From Actinomycetota bacterium (GTDB taxonomy: Bacteria; Actinomycetota; Thermoleophilia; Gaiellales; Gaiellaceae), in assembly GCA_005883955.1 (NCBI GenBank), contig VAXH01000069.1:1-32846 (forward strand): a stretch of DNA of 32,846 nucleotides, read 5' to 3'. Under the pieces are notes generated by a model. That model did no database searches and was not told the origin of the DNA. It worked only from the letters and a program-made list of their open reading frames with translations. The position numbers and the translations under genes were made by a program. Shown here in pieces: positions 20,678-29,656 of this stretch (position 1 is its first letter; each line of letters opens with the position of its first letter).

Positions 20678-21866
20678 GAAGCGCTACCTGGCGTGGGCGG
20701 CCCTCGGGCTGCTGACCGGGGCGCTCGCCCTCACCGCGGCCGGCTGCGGTGGTGGCGGCAGCAGCAGCAAGTCGTCGAACAAGACGTCGACCGCAGTCGG
20801 GCCGTCCTCGATCGGCAAGGGCGAGGGCGCGCTCAACCTGATCGAGTGGCCGTACTACTCGGACCCGAGCTTCGCGAACAAGTTCGAGAAGCAGACCGGG
20901 TGCAAGATCCACCGGAAGGACGCCGGCTCCTCGAATGAGATGGTCGCTCTGATGCGGGCCGGGGGCGGGGGCGGCGGCGGACAGTGGGATCTTGTCTCCG
21001 CCTCCGGTGATGCGAGCCTACGGCTGATCAGGGGCGGTGACGTCAAGCCGGTCAACATCAGCCTGATCCCGAGCTGGAACGACTTCATCCCGATCTTCAA
21101 GTCGCCGGCGCACAACACGGTCGACGGCGTCCACTACGGCGTCTCCGTGCAGTGGGGCCCGAATGTTCTGCTCTACAACAAGACGAAGATCAAGCCGGGC
21201 CCAACGAACTGGGGAGCGCTCTACGACCCGAAGTACAAGGGCCAGATCACGATCCCGAACAACCCGATCCAGATCGCCGACGCGGCGTTCTACCTGGAGC
21301 ACTCTCGGCCGGACCTCGGGATCAAGGATCCGTACGAGCTGAACAAGAAGCAGTTCGACGCGACGATCGCCCTGCTCAAGAAGCAGCGCAAGCTCGTCAA
21401 GCTCTACTGGAACTACGACACCGACGGCCGCGCGGCGTTCGCGAACGGCGACGTGTCGCTCGGCGCGATCTGGCCGGTCGACACTCTGGCGTTGCAGGCG
21501 AAGGGCGTCCCGGTGAAGGAGGTCATCCCGTCGGTCGGCGCGACGGGCTGGGCGGACACCTGGATGCTCGCCAAGCAGGCACCGCATCCGAACTGCGCCT
21601 ACCTCTGGATGAAGTACGTAACGACGCCACAAGTCGAGGCCAAGCAGGCGCTCGTCTTCGGCGAGACGCCGGTCAACCCGAAGGCGTGTCCGTACATGGA
21701 CAAGATCCAGGCTGGCTCCTGTGCCAAGTACCACTTGAACGAGCCGCTCGCCTACTACAACACGATCAAGTTCTGGAAGACGCCGATTCCCGACTGTGGC
21801 AACGGCAAGAACGACTGTATGAACTACAACGCCTGGCAGACGGCTTGGACGCAAGTCACGGGATAA
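20664..21866 (+). CDS. potD: Polyamine-type ABC transporter substrate-binding lipoprotein (copy 1)
   Basis: A 400-residue extracellular solute-binding protein. The Sec signal with lipobox LTAAGC anchors it to the outer face of the membrane, followed by a Gly/Ser/Lys linker. PotD-like segments are LIEWPYYSDPSFANKFEKQTG, WDLVSASGDASLRLI, GVSVQWGPNVLLYN and LGAIWPVDTLALQ. A run of seven Gly (about residues 96-102) precedes QWDLV where relatives usually have only a few. The ATG is preceded by GGGAGGAG and overlaps the potA end. The most likely ligand is putrescine or spermidine, by family and by neighbouring catabolic genes. Confidence 0.85.
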   Translation: MNRAKKRYLAWAALGLLTGALALTAAGCGGGGSSSKSSNKTSTAVGPSSIGKGEGALNLIEWPYYSDPSFANKFEKQTGCKIHRKDAGSSNEMVALMRAGGGGGGGQWDLVSASGDASLRLIRGGDVKPVNISLIPSWNDFIPIFKSPAHNTVDGVHYGVSVQWGPNVLLYNKTKIKPGPTNWGALYDPKYKGQITIPNNPIQIADAAFYLEHSRPDLGIKDPYELNKKQFDATIALLKKQRKLVKLYWNYDTDGRAAFANGDVSLGAIWPVDTLALQAKGVPVKEVIPSVGATGWADTWMLAKQAPHPNCAYLWMKYVTTPQVEAKQALVFGETPVNPKACPYMDKIQAGSCAKYHLNEPLAYYNTIKFWKTPIPDCGNGKNDCMNYNAWQTAWTQVTG

Positions 21867-21869
21867 CCA

Positions 21870-22778
21870 TTGACTGAATTGGTCGAGGGGGGCGCTCCTC
21901 TGCGGAGCGCCCGCCTCCGCCTCTCCGCAGCCCTCTGGCGGCGGCCCTGGCTGAAGCTGTCGCTCCTGCTCGCGGCGCCCGTGCTCGCGTTCGCGGTCGT
22001 CTATCTCGGTGCACTGATCTCGCTTTTCGTTTCGGCCTTCTGGCAGATCGATGCCTTCACCGCGGCCGTGGTCCACAAATGGACGCTCGACAACTTCAAG
22101 ACGCTCTGGAACGACCACACTTACTGGCGGATCACAGGACGGACGATCGGCATCGCGGCGGCGGTCACCGTCACCGACGCAGTGCTCGCCTTCCCGCTCG
22201 CCTACTTCATGGCGCGCTTGGCGACACCGCGGCTTCGTGCCTTGCTTTTCATCGCCGTCCTCCTGCCGCTCTGGTCGAGCTACCTGGTCCGGATCTATGC
22301 GTGGCGGACGATCCTGGCCAAGGACGGCGCACTCAACTGGGTCTTGAACGGCGTCGGCCTGCCGGATGCAGGTCTCGCCTACACCAACAGGGCGATGTGG
22401 ATCGTCTTCTCGTATGTCTGGCTGCCGTTCATGGTGCTGCCGGTCTACGCGGCGTTGGAACGGATTCCCGAAAGCTACCTCGAGGCGTCTCAAGACCTCG
22501 GCGCCAAGGGATCGCGCACGCTCCGGTCGGTGATCCTGCCGCTGGCGTTGCCGGGCATCGTTGCGGGCTCGATCTTCACGTTCTCACTGACGCTCGGCGA
22601 CTTCATCACTCCCGCGTTGGTCGGCGGCGCGGGCTCGAGCTTCATCGGCAACGTCGTCCACGACAAGGTCGGCCAGCCCGACGTGCCCTTCGCCGCGGCA
22701 TTCGCAACGGTGCCGGTGGTGGTGATGGGCATCTACCTGCTAATCGCGCGGCGCCTGGGAGCGTTCGAGGCCGTCTGA
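21870..22778 (+). CDS. potB: Polyamine-type ABC transporter permease (copy 1, PotB-like)
   Basis: A 302-residue inner-membrane permease with about six hydrophobic segments. The cytoplasmic EAA loop is EASQDLGAKGSRTLRSVILP, which docks to the ATPase, and GDFITPALVGG is typical of PotB. The TTG start lies 3 nt after the potD stop. The next permease starts inside its stop codon (TGATG), so both are translationally coupled. Confidence 0.9.
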   Translation: MTELVEGGAPLRSARLRLSAALWRRPWLKLSLLLAAPVLAFAVVYLGALISLFVSAFWQIDAFTAAVVHKWTLDNFKTLWNDHTYWRITGRTIGIAAAVTVTDAVLAFPLAYFMARLATPRLRALLFIAVLLPLWSSYLVRIYAWRTILAKDGALNWVLNGVGLPDAGLAYTNRAMWIVFSYVWLPFMVLPVYAALERIPESYLEASQDLGAKGSRTLRSVILPLALPGIVAGSIFTFSLTLGDFITPALVGGAGSSFIGNVVHDKVGQPDVPFAAAFATVPVVVMGIYLLIARRLGAFEAV

Positions 22779-23623
22779 TGGAGACACGCCGGACACGAAT
22801 CGGCCTCGGCGTCGCGACGGTGGCGGTGATCGCGTTCCTCTGGCTCCCGCTGCTGCTGATCATGACGTACGCCTTCAACAGCTCGACGATCCAGAGTTGG
22901 CCGATCTCCGGCTTCACCTTCCACTGGTTCCACGAGGCCTGGCACGATCCGGAGGCGCGCAGCTCGCTTTGGCTGTCGATCAAGGTCGGCCTGGTGGCGA
23001 CCGCGATCGCGCTCGTGCTGGGGACGGCGGCCGCCGCCGCGATCTACCGCTTTCGCTTCTTCGGCCGCGAGGCCGTCTCGTTCCTGCTGCTCCTTCCGAT
23101 CGCGCTGCCGGGGATCATCACCGGCATGTCTCTGAACTCGGCCTTCAACTTCGCCAGCGTCAGATTTTCGATCTGGACGATCGTCGTCGGGCACGCGACC
23201 TTCTGCGTCGTGATCGTCTACAACAACGTGCTCGCGCGGCTGCGGCGTAGCTCTCCCTCCCTGCTCGAGGCGTCGATGGACCTGGGCGCAGACGGCTGGC
23301 AGACCTTCCGTTTCGTCGTCTGGCCCGTGCTCTCGACCGCGCTTGTCGCCGGCGGGCTGCTCGCGTTCGCGCTCTCGTTCGACGAAGTGATCGTGACCAC
23401 GTTTACCGCCGGAGCACAGACGACGCTGCCGATCTACATCCTCGACCACATCCAGCGCGGCCAGGACCTTCCCGTCGTGAATGCGATCGTGTTCGTCGTC
23501 ATCCTGGTGACAGTGATCCCGGTCACGATCGCGCAGCGCCTGACCGGCGACACCGGAGTGCTGCGGCGCGGCGCGGCCGCCTCGAAGGCCGCAGCAGCGG
23601 CAACAGGCGGCGGTGCGGTGTAG
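22778..23623 (+). CDS. potC: Polyamine-type ABC transporter permease (copy 1, PotC-like)
   Basis: A 281-residue permease with six hydrophobic segments. The EAA loop is EASMDLGADGWQTFRFVVWP and SFDEVIVTTFTAG matches PotC. The ATG overlaps the potB stop by one base. The C-terminal tail is Ala-rich and looks disordered. The partner dehydrogenase gene follows after 29 nt. The gene order transporter plus aldehyde dehydrogenase recalls E. coli ydcSTUV-patD. Confidence 0.9.
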   Translation: METRRTRIGLGVATVAVIAFLWLPLLLIMTYAFNSSTIQSWPISGFTFHWFHEAWHDPEARSSLWLSIKVGLVATAIALVLGTAAAAAIYRFRFFGREAVSFLLLLPIALPGIITGMSLNSAFNFASVRFSIWTIVVGHATFCVVIVYNNVLARLRRSSPSLLEASMDLGADGWQTFRFVVWPVLSTALVAGGLLAFALSFDEVIVTTFTAGAQTTLPIYILDHIQRGQDLPVVNAIVFVVILVTVIPVTIAQRLTGDTGVLRRGAAASKAAAAATGGGAV

Positions 23624-23652
23624 TTTGAACGCGGTTAATCAAGGAGGGATTC

Positions 23653-25095
23653 ATGAGCGTGACGGTCTCGAGCTACAAGAACATCGTCGGCGGGGAGTCG
23701 GTCGACTCGGCCTCCGGCGAGACGATGGAGGTTGTGAACCCGGCGACGGGCGAGGCGATCGCCGAGGTCCCTCGCGGGACGAAGGACGACGCGGACCGGG
23801 CTGTCGAGGCGGCGAAGAAGGCGCTGCCCGAATGGCTCGAGACGACGCCAGGGGAGCGAGCCGAGATCCTGCTCAAGCTCGCCGACCTGCTCGACGAGCA
23901 CGCCGAGGAGCTGGCCGAGCTCGAGTCCCAGAACGTCGGCAAGCCGCTTCCGGCCGCCCGGGACGAGATGCCGGTCTCCTCCGACAACATTCGCTTCTTC
24001 GCCGGTGCCGCGCGGCTGCTCGAGGGCAAGGCCAGCGGCGAGTACATGCGCGGGTACACCTCGATGCTCCGGCGCGAGCCGCTCGGCGTTGTCGGCGGGA
24101 TCACCCCGTGGAACTACCCGCTGATGATGGCGGTCTGGAAGTTCTCGCCCGCGCTCGCCGCGGGCAACACGCAGGTGCTGAAGCCGGCCGAGCAGACTCC
24201 GCTGACGACGCTGCGGTTCTTCCAGCTCGCGCTGGAGGCGGAGATCCTGCCACCCGGAGTCCTGAACGTGATCACCGGCGACGGTGTCCCGGTCGGCGAG
24301 GCGATCGTCAAGCATCCCGACGTCCGCCTGGTCTCGCTGACCGGCGACGTCGAGACCGGCAAGATCATCGCCCGCACCGCGGCTGACACGCTCAAGCGCG
24401 TGCACCTCGAGCTCGGCGGCAAGGCGCCTGTGATCGTCTTCGACGACGCCGACCCGGCCGCAGTGGCCGAGGGGATCAAGGTGGCCGGCTACTGGAACTC
24501 CGGCCAGGACTGCACCGCCGCCTCACGAGTCGTCGCCGGCCCGAAGATCTACGACAAGCTGCTGGAGGAGCTGGTCCCTGCGGTCGAATCGATTTCGGTT
24601 GGCGACCCCGCAGAGAGCGAGGAGCTCGACATGGGGCCGGTGATCTCGAAGGACCAGCAGGAGCGCGTCTTCGGTTTCCTCGAGCGGGCGAAGGGCGCCA
24701 GCGTCTTGACCGGCGGCGAGTCGAACGGCTCCCGTGGATTCTTCGTCAAACCGACCGTGATCACCGGCGTCGGGCAGGAGGACGAGATCGTCCAGCGAGA
24801 GGTCTTCGGTCCGGTCGTCACCGTGCAGCGTTTTGCCGACGACGACCAGGCGATCGCGTGGGCCAACGACGTCGACTACGGGCTTGCCGCCTCCGTGTGG
24901 ACGCGCGACATCGGCCGGGCGCTGAACGCGGTCCGGAAGCTCCAGTTCGGAACGGTCTGGATCAACGACCACATTCCGCTGGTCAGCGAGATGCCGCACG
25001 GCGGCTACAAGCAGTCGGGCTACGGCAAGGACCTGAGCACCTACTCGCTCGAGGACTACACGAACATCAAGCACGTGATGGCCAAGATCGACTAG
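23653..25095 (+). CDS. Aldehyde dehydrogenase, aminobutyraldehyde type
   Basis: A 480-residue NAD(P)-dependent aldehyde dehydrogenase, probably oxidising 4-aminobutyraldehyde (from putrescine) to GABA. The general-base Glu is in ELGGKAP (about residue 253) and the nucleophile Cys in NSGQDCTA (about residue 287). The NAD-binding loop is LTGDVETGK and the oxyanion Asn is in PWNYP. The C-terminal motif [14 protein letters not shown] agrees with gamma-aminobutyraldehyde and betaine aldehyde dehydrogenases. AAGGAGG precedes the ATG. Assignment to aminobutyraldehyde rests on both the sequence and its place between two polyamine transporters; betaine aldehyde or other aminoaldehydes remain possible. 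Confidence 0.85.
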   Translation: MSVTVSSYKNIVGGESVDSASGETMEVVNPATGEAIAEVPRGTKDDADRAVEAAKKALPEWLETTPGERAEILLKLADLLDEHAEELAELESQNVGKPLPAARDEMPVSSDNIRFFAGAARLLEGKASGEYMRGYTSMLRREPLGVVGGITPWNYPLMMAVWKFSPALAAGNTQVLKPAEQTPLTTLRFFQLALEAEILPPGVLNVITGDGVPVGEAIVKHPDVRLVSLTGDVETGKIIARTAADTLKRVHLELGGKAPVIVFDDADPAAVAEGIKVAGYWNSGQDCTAASRVVAGPKIYDKLLEELVPAVESISVGDPAESEELDMGPVISKDQQERVFGFLERAKGASVLTGGESNGSRGFFVKPTVITGVGQEDEIVQREVFGPVVTVQRFADDDQAIAWANDVDYGLAASVWTRDIGRALNAVRKLQFGTVWINDHIPLVSEMPHGGYKQSGYGKDLSTYSLEDYTNIKHVMAKID

Positions 25096-25147
25096 CACGC
25101 CACGGATCGGTTTCAGGGCTCGATCTCAACCGCGCGACGGGTCTCGA

Positions 25148-25191
25148 TTGACGCAATGCGAGGTGATCAGCAAGAATTGCCTCGCATTGCG
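25148..25191 (+). promoter_or_regulatory. Promoter with 12-bp operator dyad upstream of the Lrp-type regulator
   Basis: TTGACG (25148-25153) and AAGAAT (25172-25177) can serve as -35/-10 with an 18-bp spacer. A perfect dyad CGCAATGCGAGG (25152-25163)/CCTCGCATTGCG (25180-25191) spans both. A second level of repetition is seen: GCGAGGTGATCA and GCGAACTGATCA occur as imperfect direct repeats 31 bp apart. This fits cooperative binding of an Lrp-family octamer, probably autoregulation. Confidence 0.5.
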
Positions 25192-25705
25192 AACTGATCA
25201 CGATCGCGGCGCCGTCGGGCCGGCACGGGAGCTCGACCGGGTCGACCAGAGCATCATCGAGGCGCTGCAGAAGAACGGGCGCGAGTCGTTCCGCCGCATC
25301 GCAGCGCAAGTCGGGGTCTCCGAGGCGACGGTCCGGGCCCGATATGGCCGGCTCTGCGACGACGACATCCTCCAGGTCACCGGGGTGACGAACCCGCTCG
25401 GGCTCGGCTTCGACGCGATGGCGATGGTCGGGATCCGCACCGCCGGCGCCCCTGAGCCGGTCGCGGACGAGATCTCCAAGTGGGAAGAGGCCGGTTACGT
25501 CGTGGTCACGGCCGGCCAGTACGACATCCTCGTCGAGCTCGTCTGCTCCGACCGGCGGCAGCTGCTCGAGCTCACGAATCGGCTGCGTTCCCTCGACGGT
25601 GTGCTCTCCACCGAGAGCTTTCTCTACCTGGCGCTCTGGAAGCAGCTCTACGACTGGGGCGCGAGGATCGCCGACGGCAGCCCGCTGGAGACGGCCACAC
25701 CCTGA
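25187..25705 (+). CDS. Lrp/AsnC family transcriptional regulator
   Basis: The N-terminal helix-turn-helix is [16 protein letters not shown], then [21 protein letters not shown]. The C-terminal RAM (ACT-like) ligand domain runs from about residue 65, with [27 protein letters not shown] and [16 protein letters not shown] domains bind amino acids or related metabolites, so a polyamine product or GABA-type ligand is plausible here. TTG at 25187 gives the family-normal N-terminal length; TTG 25148 and GTG 25163 are upstream in frame but would place the operator dyad inside the coding region. The stop overlaps the next ATG (TGATG), coupling the regulator to the second transporter. Confidence 0.8.
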   Translation: MRTDHDRGAVGPARELDRVDQSIIEALQKNGRESFRRIAAQVGVSEATVRARYGRLCDDDILQVTGVTNPLGLGFDAMAMVGIRTAGAPEPVADEISKWEEAGYVVVTAGQYDILVELVCSDRRQLLELTNRLRSLDGVLSTESFLYLALWKQLYDWGARIADGSPLETATP

Positions 25706-26466
25706 TGGCGGTCGACGAGCGCGCCCAAGAGGCCGTCGCGCAAGCCGCGAAGCCGAGCGGCACGCCGGACATCCGCCTCGACCGGGTCACCAAGCGGTTC
25801 GACGATGTCCTCGCGGTCGACGACCTCACCCTGGAGATCCCGCGCGGGAGCTTCTTCGCGCTGCTCGGCCCGTCGGGATGTGGCAAGACGACGACGCTCC
25901 GGATGATCGGGGGCTTCGAAGAGCCGTCGGCCGGCGCGATCTACCTCGGCGAGCGCGAGGTCAGCGGGACGCCGCCGTACAAGCGGGACGTCAACACGGT
26001 CTTTCAGAGCTACGCCCTCTTCCCGCATCTGACGATCTTCGAGAACGTTGCGTTCGGCCTGCGGCGACGGGGCACGCGTGGGGGGACCCTGACCGGCAAG
26101 GTCGAGGAGATGCTCGATCTCGTCCAGCTCGCAGGCTACGGCAAGCGCAAGCCCCGCCAGCTCTCGGGGGGCCAGCAACAGCGGGTGGCACTTGCCCGCG
26201 CGCTCGTCAACAGCCCCCGTGTCCTCCTGCTCGACGAGCCACTCGGCGCACTCGACCTGAAGCTCCGCAAGGAGATGCAGCTCTTCATCAAGGGCCTCCA
26301 GCACGACCTCGGCATCACCTTCATCCACGTCACCCATGACCAGGAGGAGGCGATGACGATGGCCGACCGGATCGCGGTCATGAACGGCGGGAAGATCGAG
26401 CAGCTCGGTGCGCCGGATGAGCTCTACGAGCGGCCGCAGACCGCCTTTCCGCGCCGGCTCGCTTGA
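25705..26466 (+). CDS. potA: Polyamine ABC transporter ATP-binding protein (copy 2), truncated by frameshift
   Basis: The ATPase domain is complete: Walker [10 protein letters not shown] (about residue 55), [30 protein letters not shown] and [12 protein letters not shown]. After [11 protein letters not shown] the expected TOBE segment (FVAGFxGxSN in copy 1) is lost and the frame ends five codons later as PRRLA. The remainder of the TOBE domain continues in another frame at 26465-26737. Compared with copy 1, about ten codons are missing at the junction, so this is a small deletion plus frameshift. The 253-residue product could still hydrolyse ATP, but the transporter may depend on the intact copy 1 ATPase. 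Confidence 0.8.
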   Translation: MAVDERAQEAVAQAAKPSGTPDIRLDRVTKRFDDVLAVDDLTLEIPRGSFFALLGPSGCGKTTTLRMIGGFEEPSAGAIYLGEREVSGTPPYKRDVNTVFQSYALFPHLTIFENVAFGLRRRGTRGGTLTGKVEEMLDLVQLAGYGKRKPRQLSGGQQQRVALARALVNSPRVLLLDEPLGALDLKLRKEMQLFIKGLQHDLGITFIHVTHDQEEAMTMADRIAVMNGGKIEQLGAPDELYERPQTAFPRRLA

Positions 26467-26737
26467 CGGCCGCGCCGGCAATGTCGCAGTCGGCATCCGC
26501 CCTGAGAAGATCCGCCCTGACGAGCAGGACCCGAACGCCCTCCCCGGGGTTGTCAGGGAGCGCGCGTACATCGGTGTCTCGACCCAGTACATCGTCGAGA
26601 CCCGCAACGGCAACATCACCGTTGTCGTCCTCAACGACCGTCCGGGCACGGTCCCGCACAGCCCGGGCGACCACCTCACCCTCGGCTGGGACCCCGAAGC
26701 CACATTCGTCGTCGACCCGATGGAGGAAGCTGCATGA
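26465..26737 (+). pseudogene. Out-of-frame TOBE-domain remainder of potA copy 2
   Basis: This frame reads [17 protein letters not shown], then GVVRERAYIGVSTQYIVETRNG and LTLGWDPEATFVVDPMEEAA before TGA. It is the normal C-terminus of a PotA-type ATPase. Its stop overlaps the ATG of the next gene (ATGA), the expected operon junction, so the sequence downstream of the lesion is well preserved. The disruption at 26445-26465 therefore looks recent or is an assembly error. Confidence 0.75.
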
Positions 26738-27885
26738 CTGATCAGTTGACCCGTCGCGAACTGCTTCAGCGCGCCGCCGCAGGCAGCGCCGTGCTGACGC
26801 TCCCAGGCCTGCTCGCGGCCTGCGGCGGCACGTCCAAGGCAGGCGCGGGCTCCACTACGAGCCACAAGCTGGCGAAAACGCTGCACTTCTCGAACTGGAC
26901 GCTCTACATCGACAAGAAGGGGAACCGCCACCCGTCGCTCGACCAGTTCCAGAAGCAATTCGGCGTCCACGTCGACTACACCGAGGACATCAACGACAAC
27001 GCGTCCTTCTTCTCGAAGATCCAGCCGGCGCTGTCGAGCGGCCAGAGTACGGGCCGTGACCTGATCGTGATGACGGACAACTCGCGCTACCCAAGCCTGC
27101 TGATCAAGAAGGGCTGGGCGGAGAAGCTCGACAAGAGCGCGATCCCGAACATCAAGAACCTGATTCCTCAGCAGCAGCATCCCAATTGGGATCCAAACCG
27201 CGACTACAGCCTGCCGTGGCAATCCGGCATGACCGGGATCGGCTACAACGAGCAGCTGACCGAGCCCGTCCTCTCGATGGGCGAGCTGCTCGGCAACAAG
27301 AAGCTGAAAGGCAAGGTCGGACTGCTGAGCGAGTTCGCGGACACGCTTGCGCTCGTGATGGCGGCGAACGGCGACGACCCGAGCAAGGTCACCGACCAGA
27401 CGTTCAACCGCGCCATCGCGACGATCAAGAAGGCAGTCAATTCCGGCCAGGTCCGGCAGTTCTACGGGAACGACTACAGCGGTGCGCTCGCCAAAGGCGA
27501 CCTTGTCGCGACGATGGCGTGGTCGGGCGACATCGTCCAGCTGCAAGCCGACAACAAGCACCTGAAGTGGAACCTCCCAGACACGGGCGGCGACATCTGG
27601 ACCGACAACATGCTGATCCCGAAGGGCGGCAACGTCTACACGGCGTCCGTCTACATGAACTTCGTCTACGAGCCGAAAATCGCTGCCGAGATCGAGGACT
27701 ACGTCAACTACATCTGCCCGGTGACGGGCGCGAAGCAGGCGCTCGAAAAGATCGACCCGAGCGTCGCGAACAACACCCTGATCTTTCCCACGAAGAAGAT
27801 GCTCGACAACGTCCACATCATCGATGCGACAGCCCTCAACAACGAGAAGTACCAGACGGCCTGGCAGAACCTGATCTCTGCCTGA
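26734..27885 (+). CDS. potD: Polyamine-type ABC transporter substrate-binding lipoprotein (copy 2, Tat-type signal)
   Basis: A 383-residue solute-binding protein. The N-terminus TRRELLQRAAAGS is a twin-arginine motif followed by a hydrophobic stretch and the lipobox LLAAC, so export through Tat as a lipoprotein is likely, unlike copy 1 (Sec). PotD-like regions are LHFSNWTLYID, the SSGQSTGRDLIVMTDN block, YSLPWQSGMTGIGYN and MAWSGDIVQLQ. It shares only fold-level resemblance with copy 1, suggesting a different ligand preference. The start overlaps the upstream stop (ATGA). Two hairpins separate it from the permease genes. Confidence 0.85.
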   Translation: MTDQLTRRELLQRAAAGSAVLTLPGLLAACGGTSKAGAGSTTSHKLAKTLHFSNWTLYIDKKGNRHPSLDQFQKQFGVHVDYTEDINDNASFFSKIQPALSSGQSTGRDLIVMTDNSRYPSLLIKKGWAEKLDKSAIPNIKNLIPQQQHPNWDPNRDYSLPWQSGMTGIGYNEQLTEPVLSMGELLGNKKLKGKVGLLSEFADTLALVMAANGDDPSKVTDQTFNRAIATIKKAVNSGQVRQFYGNDYSGALAKGDLVATMAWSGDIVQLQADNKHLKWNLPDTGGDIWTDNMLIPKGGNVYTASVYMNFVYEPKIAAEIEDYVNYICPVTGAKQALEKIDPSVANNTLIFPTKKMLDNVHIIDATALNNEKYQTAWQNLISA

Positions 27886-27935
27886 TGCGGACGACGTTGC
27901 ATCCGCAGTCTTGGGGCGGCTCTACCCAGGAGCCG
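27886..27935 (+). promoter_or_regulatory. Two hairpins between potD and potB (copy 2), the second covering the ribosome site
   Basis: TGCGGA (27886-27891) pairs with TCCGCA (27902-27907), and CGGCTC (27917-27922) pairs with GAGCCG (27930-27935) around a 7-nt loop. The only Shine-Dalgarno-like AGGAG (27928-27932) before the GTG at 27942 lies in the loop and 3' arm of the second stem. This could lower permease output relative to binding protein. Confidence 0.5.
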
Positions 27936-27941
27936 TAGGCT

Positions 27942-28808
27942 GTGGGCTTCCTCCACCGCCATCGTGGGCTGACGCCCTACCTGCTGCTCGCGCCGGGGAT
28001 GCTCTGGCTGAGCATCTTCTTCCTCGTCCCGCTCGGCTTCCTCGCCTACCAGTCGCTGCAGTCGGGGAGCATCGACTTCGGCTACGCGTTCACCTGGGCT
28101 TGGGGCAACTACTGGGACGCGATCCGCAGCTACCGCGGCCAGTTCGAGCGCTCGATCCTGTACGCGGGAATTGCGACCGTTCTCGCCCTCGTGTTGAGCT
28201 ACCCGGTCGCGTACTGGATCGCGTTCCGCGGCGGCCGCTGGAAGAACCTCCTGCTCCTGTTCATCGTCGCGCCTTTCTTCGTCACCTACCTGATCCGGAC
28301 GCTCGCCTGGGAGACGATCCTCTCGGACAACGGCCTCGTCGTCCGGACACTCGATCACCTCCATCTGCTCGGCGTCCTCGGATCGAACGGGCGCGTGCTG
28401 AGCACAGCGACCGCGGTCGTGGCGGGCATCACCTACAACTTCCTGCCCTTCATGGCGTTGCCGCTGTACGTTTCGCTCGAGCAGATCGACCAGAGCCTGA
28501 TCGAGGCCGCGCAGGACCTCTACGCGAGCAAGTGGAAGGCGTTTCTTCGCGTGACGCTGCCACTTTCGCTTCCCGGCGTAGTCGCCGGGACCCTGCTGAC
28601 CTTCATCCCGGCGGCCGGCGACTTCATCAACGCGCAGCTCCTCGGCTCGCCGAAGAACCACATGATCGGCAACGTGATCGAGTCCAAGTACAAGGAGCTG
28701 CTCGACTACCCGGCCGCGGCCTCGATGTCGTTCGTGCTCATGGCCACGATCCTGGCCGCGGTCCTGATCTACGCGCGCGCGGTCGGAACCGAGAAGCTGA
28801 CCGGATGA
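27942..28808 (+). CDS. potB: Polyamine-type ABC transporter permease (copy 2, PotB-like)
   Basis: A 288-residue permease with six hydrophobic segments. The first is LTPYLLLAPGMLWLSIFFLVP and the EAA loop is EAAQDLYASKWKAFLRVTLP. The motif GDFINAQLLGSP fits PotB/PotH. GTG start after a ribosome site that lies in a hairpin. The next permease overlaps its stop by four bases (ATGA). Confidence 0.9.
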   Translation: MGFLHRHRGLTPYLLLAPGMLWLSIFFLVPLGFLAYQSLQSGSIDFGYAFTWAWGNYWDAIRSYRGQFERSILYAGIATVLALVLSYPVAYWIAFRGGRWKNLLLLFIVAPFFVTYLIRTLAWETILSDNGLVVRTLDHLHLLGVLGSNGRVLSTATAVVAGITYNFLPFMALPLYVSLEQIDQSLIEAAQDLYASKWKAFLRVTLPLSLPGVVAGTLLTFIPAAGDFINAQLLGSPKNHMIGNVIESKYKELLDYPAAASMSFVLMATILAAVLIYARAVGTEKLTG

Positions 28809-29656
28809 CCACCGTCGAGGCCACCCTTCCCGCCCCTCGCTCCCGCCTCGGCCCGCTTGCGCGGGCGTGGGCGTTCGCTCGCCACCACCTGCTGAGCCTC
28901 TACTCGCTCCTCTTCTTCGCATACCTGCTCCTGCCGATCGGCGTCGTGATCGCGTTCTCCTTCAACAACCCAAAGGGCCGCTTCAACTACACGTGGCAGG
29001 GCTTCACTTTCAAGAACTGGAGCCAGTGGAACGGTGTCCCGGGGCTGACGAGCGCGCTCTGGCTGTCGCTCGAGATCGCGCTGGTCGCGAGCCTCGTCGC
29101 AACCGTGCTCGGGACGCTGGTGGCGCTCGCCCTCGTCCGGTATCGCTTCCGGGGCCGAGGGGCGACGAACCTGCTCGTCTTCCTGCCGCTCTCGACGCCC
29201 GAGATCGTGCTCGGCGCCTCGCTGCTCACGCTCTTCCTGCAGGTGAAGTTCGCGCTGGGCTTCATCTCGATCCTGATCGCGCACATCATGTTCTGCATCA
29301 GCTTCGCCGTGGTGACGGTGAAGGCGAGGTTGATCGGTTTCGACCGGCATCTCGAGGAGGCGGCGATGGACCTCGGCGCGAACGAGTGGACGACGTTCCA
29401 GAAGGTAACTCTGCCGCTGATCGCTCCTGCGATCTTGGCGGCGCTCCTCCTCTGCTTCGCGATCTCGATCGACGACTTCGTCGTGACCTACTTCAACGCC
29501 GGCAACAGGGTCACGTTTCCCATCTTCGTCTGGGGCGCGGCGCGCGTCGCCACGCCCCCTCAGATCAACGTGATCGGGACGGCGATCTTCGTTGTCGCGG
29601 TCACGGCGATGCTCGGCAACGTCATCCTCCAGCGCCGCCGGGAGGTGCGTGCGTGA
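28805..29656 (+). CDS. potC: Polyamine-type ABC transporter permease (copy 2, PotC-like)
   Basis: A 283-residue permease with a longer cytoplasmic N-terminus, then six hydrophobic segments. The EAA loop is EAAMDLGANEWTTFQKVTLP and SIDDFVVTYFNAG is the PotC/PotI signature. It overlaps the upstream permease (ATGA) and its stop overlaps the GTG of the aminotransferase (GTGA), so transport and catabolic genes are translationally coupled. Confidence 0.9.
   Translation: MTTVEATLPAPRSRLGPLARAWAFARHHLLSLYSLLFFAYLLLPIGVVIAFSFNNPKGRFNYTWQGFTFKNWSQWNGVPGLTSALWLSLEIALVASLVATVLGTLVALALVRYRFRGRGATNLLVFLPLSTPEIVLGASLLTLFLQVKFALGFISILIAHIMFCISFAVVTVKARLIGFDRHLEEAAMDLGANEWTTFQKVTLPLIAPAILAALLLCFAISIDDFVVTYFNAGNRVTFPIFVWGAARVATPPQINVIGTAIFVVAVTAMLGNVILQRRREVRA

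Noticed and set aside
25148-25186. Earlier starts (TTG 25148, GTG 25163) for the Lrp-type regulator
   Set aside because: They would place the 12-bp dyad inside coding sequence, and the TTG doubles as a good -35 hexamer. Family N-termini fit the TTG at 25187 better, though this is not proven.
25648-27816. A 722-codon open frame on the minus strand across the second potA and potD
   Set aside because: It lies antisense to genes with clear Walker, signature and lipoprotein motifs. The translation is Arg/Leu/Val-rich without domains, as expected for a shadow frame in high-GC DNA.
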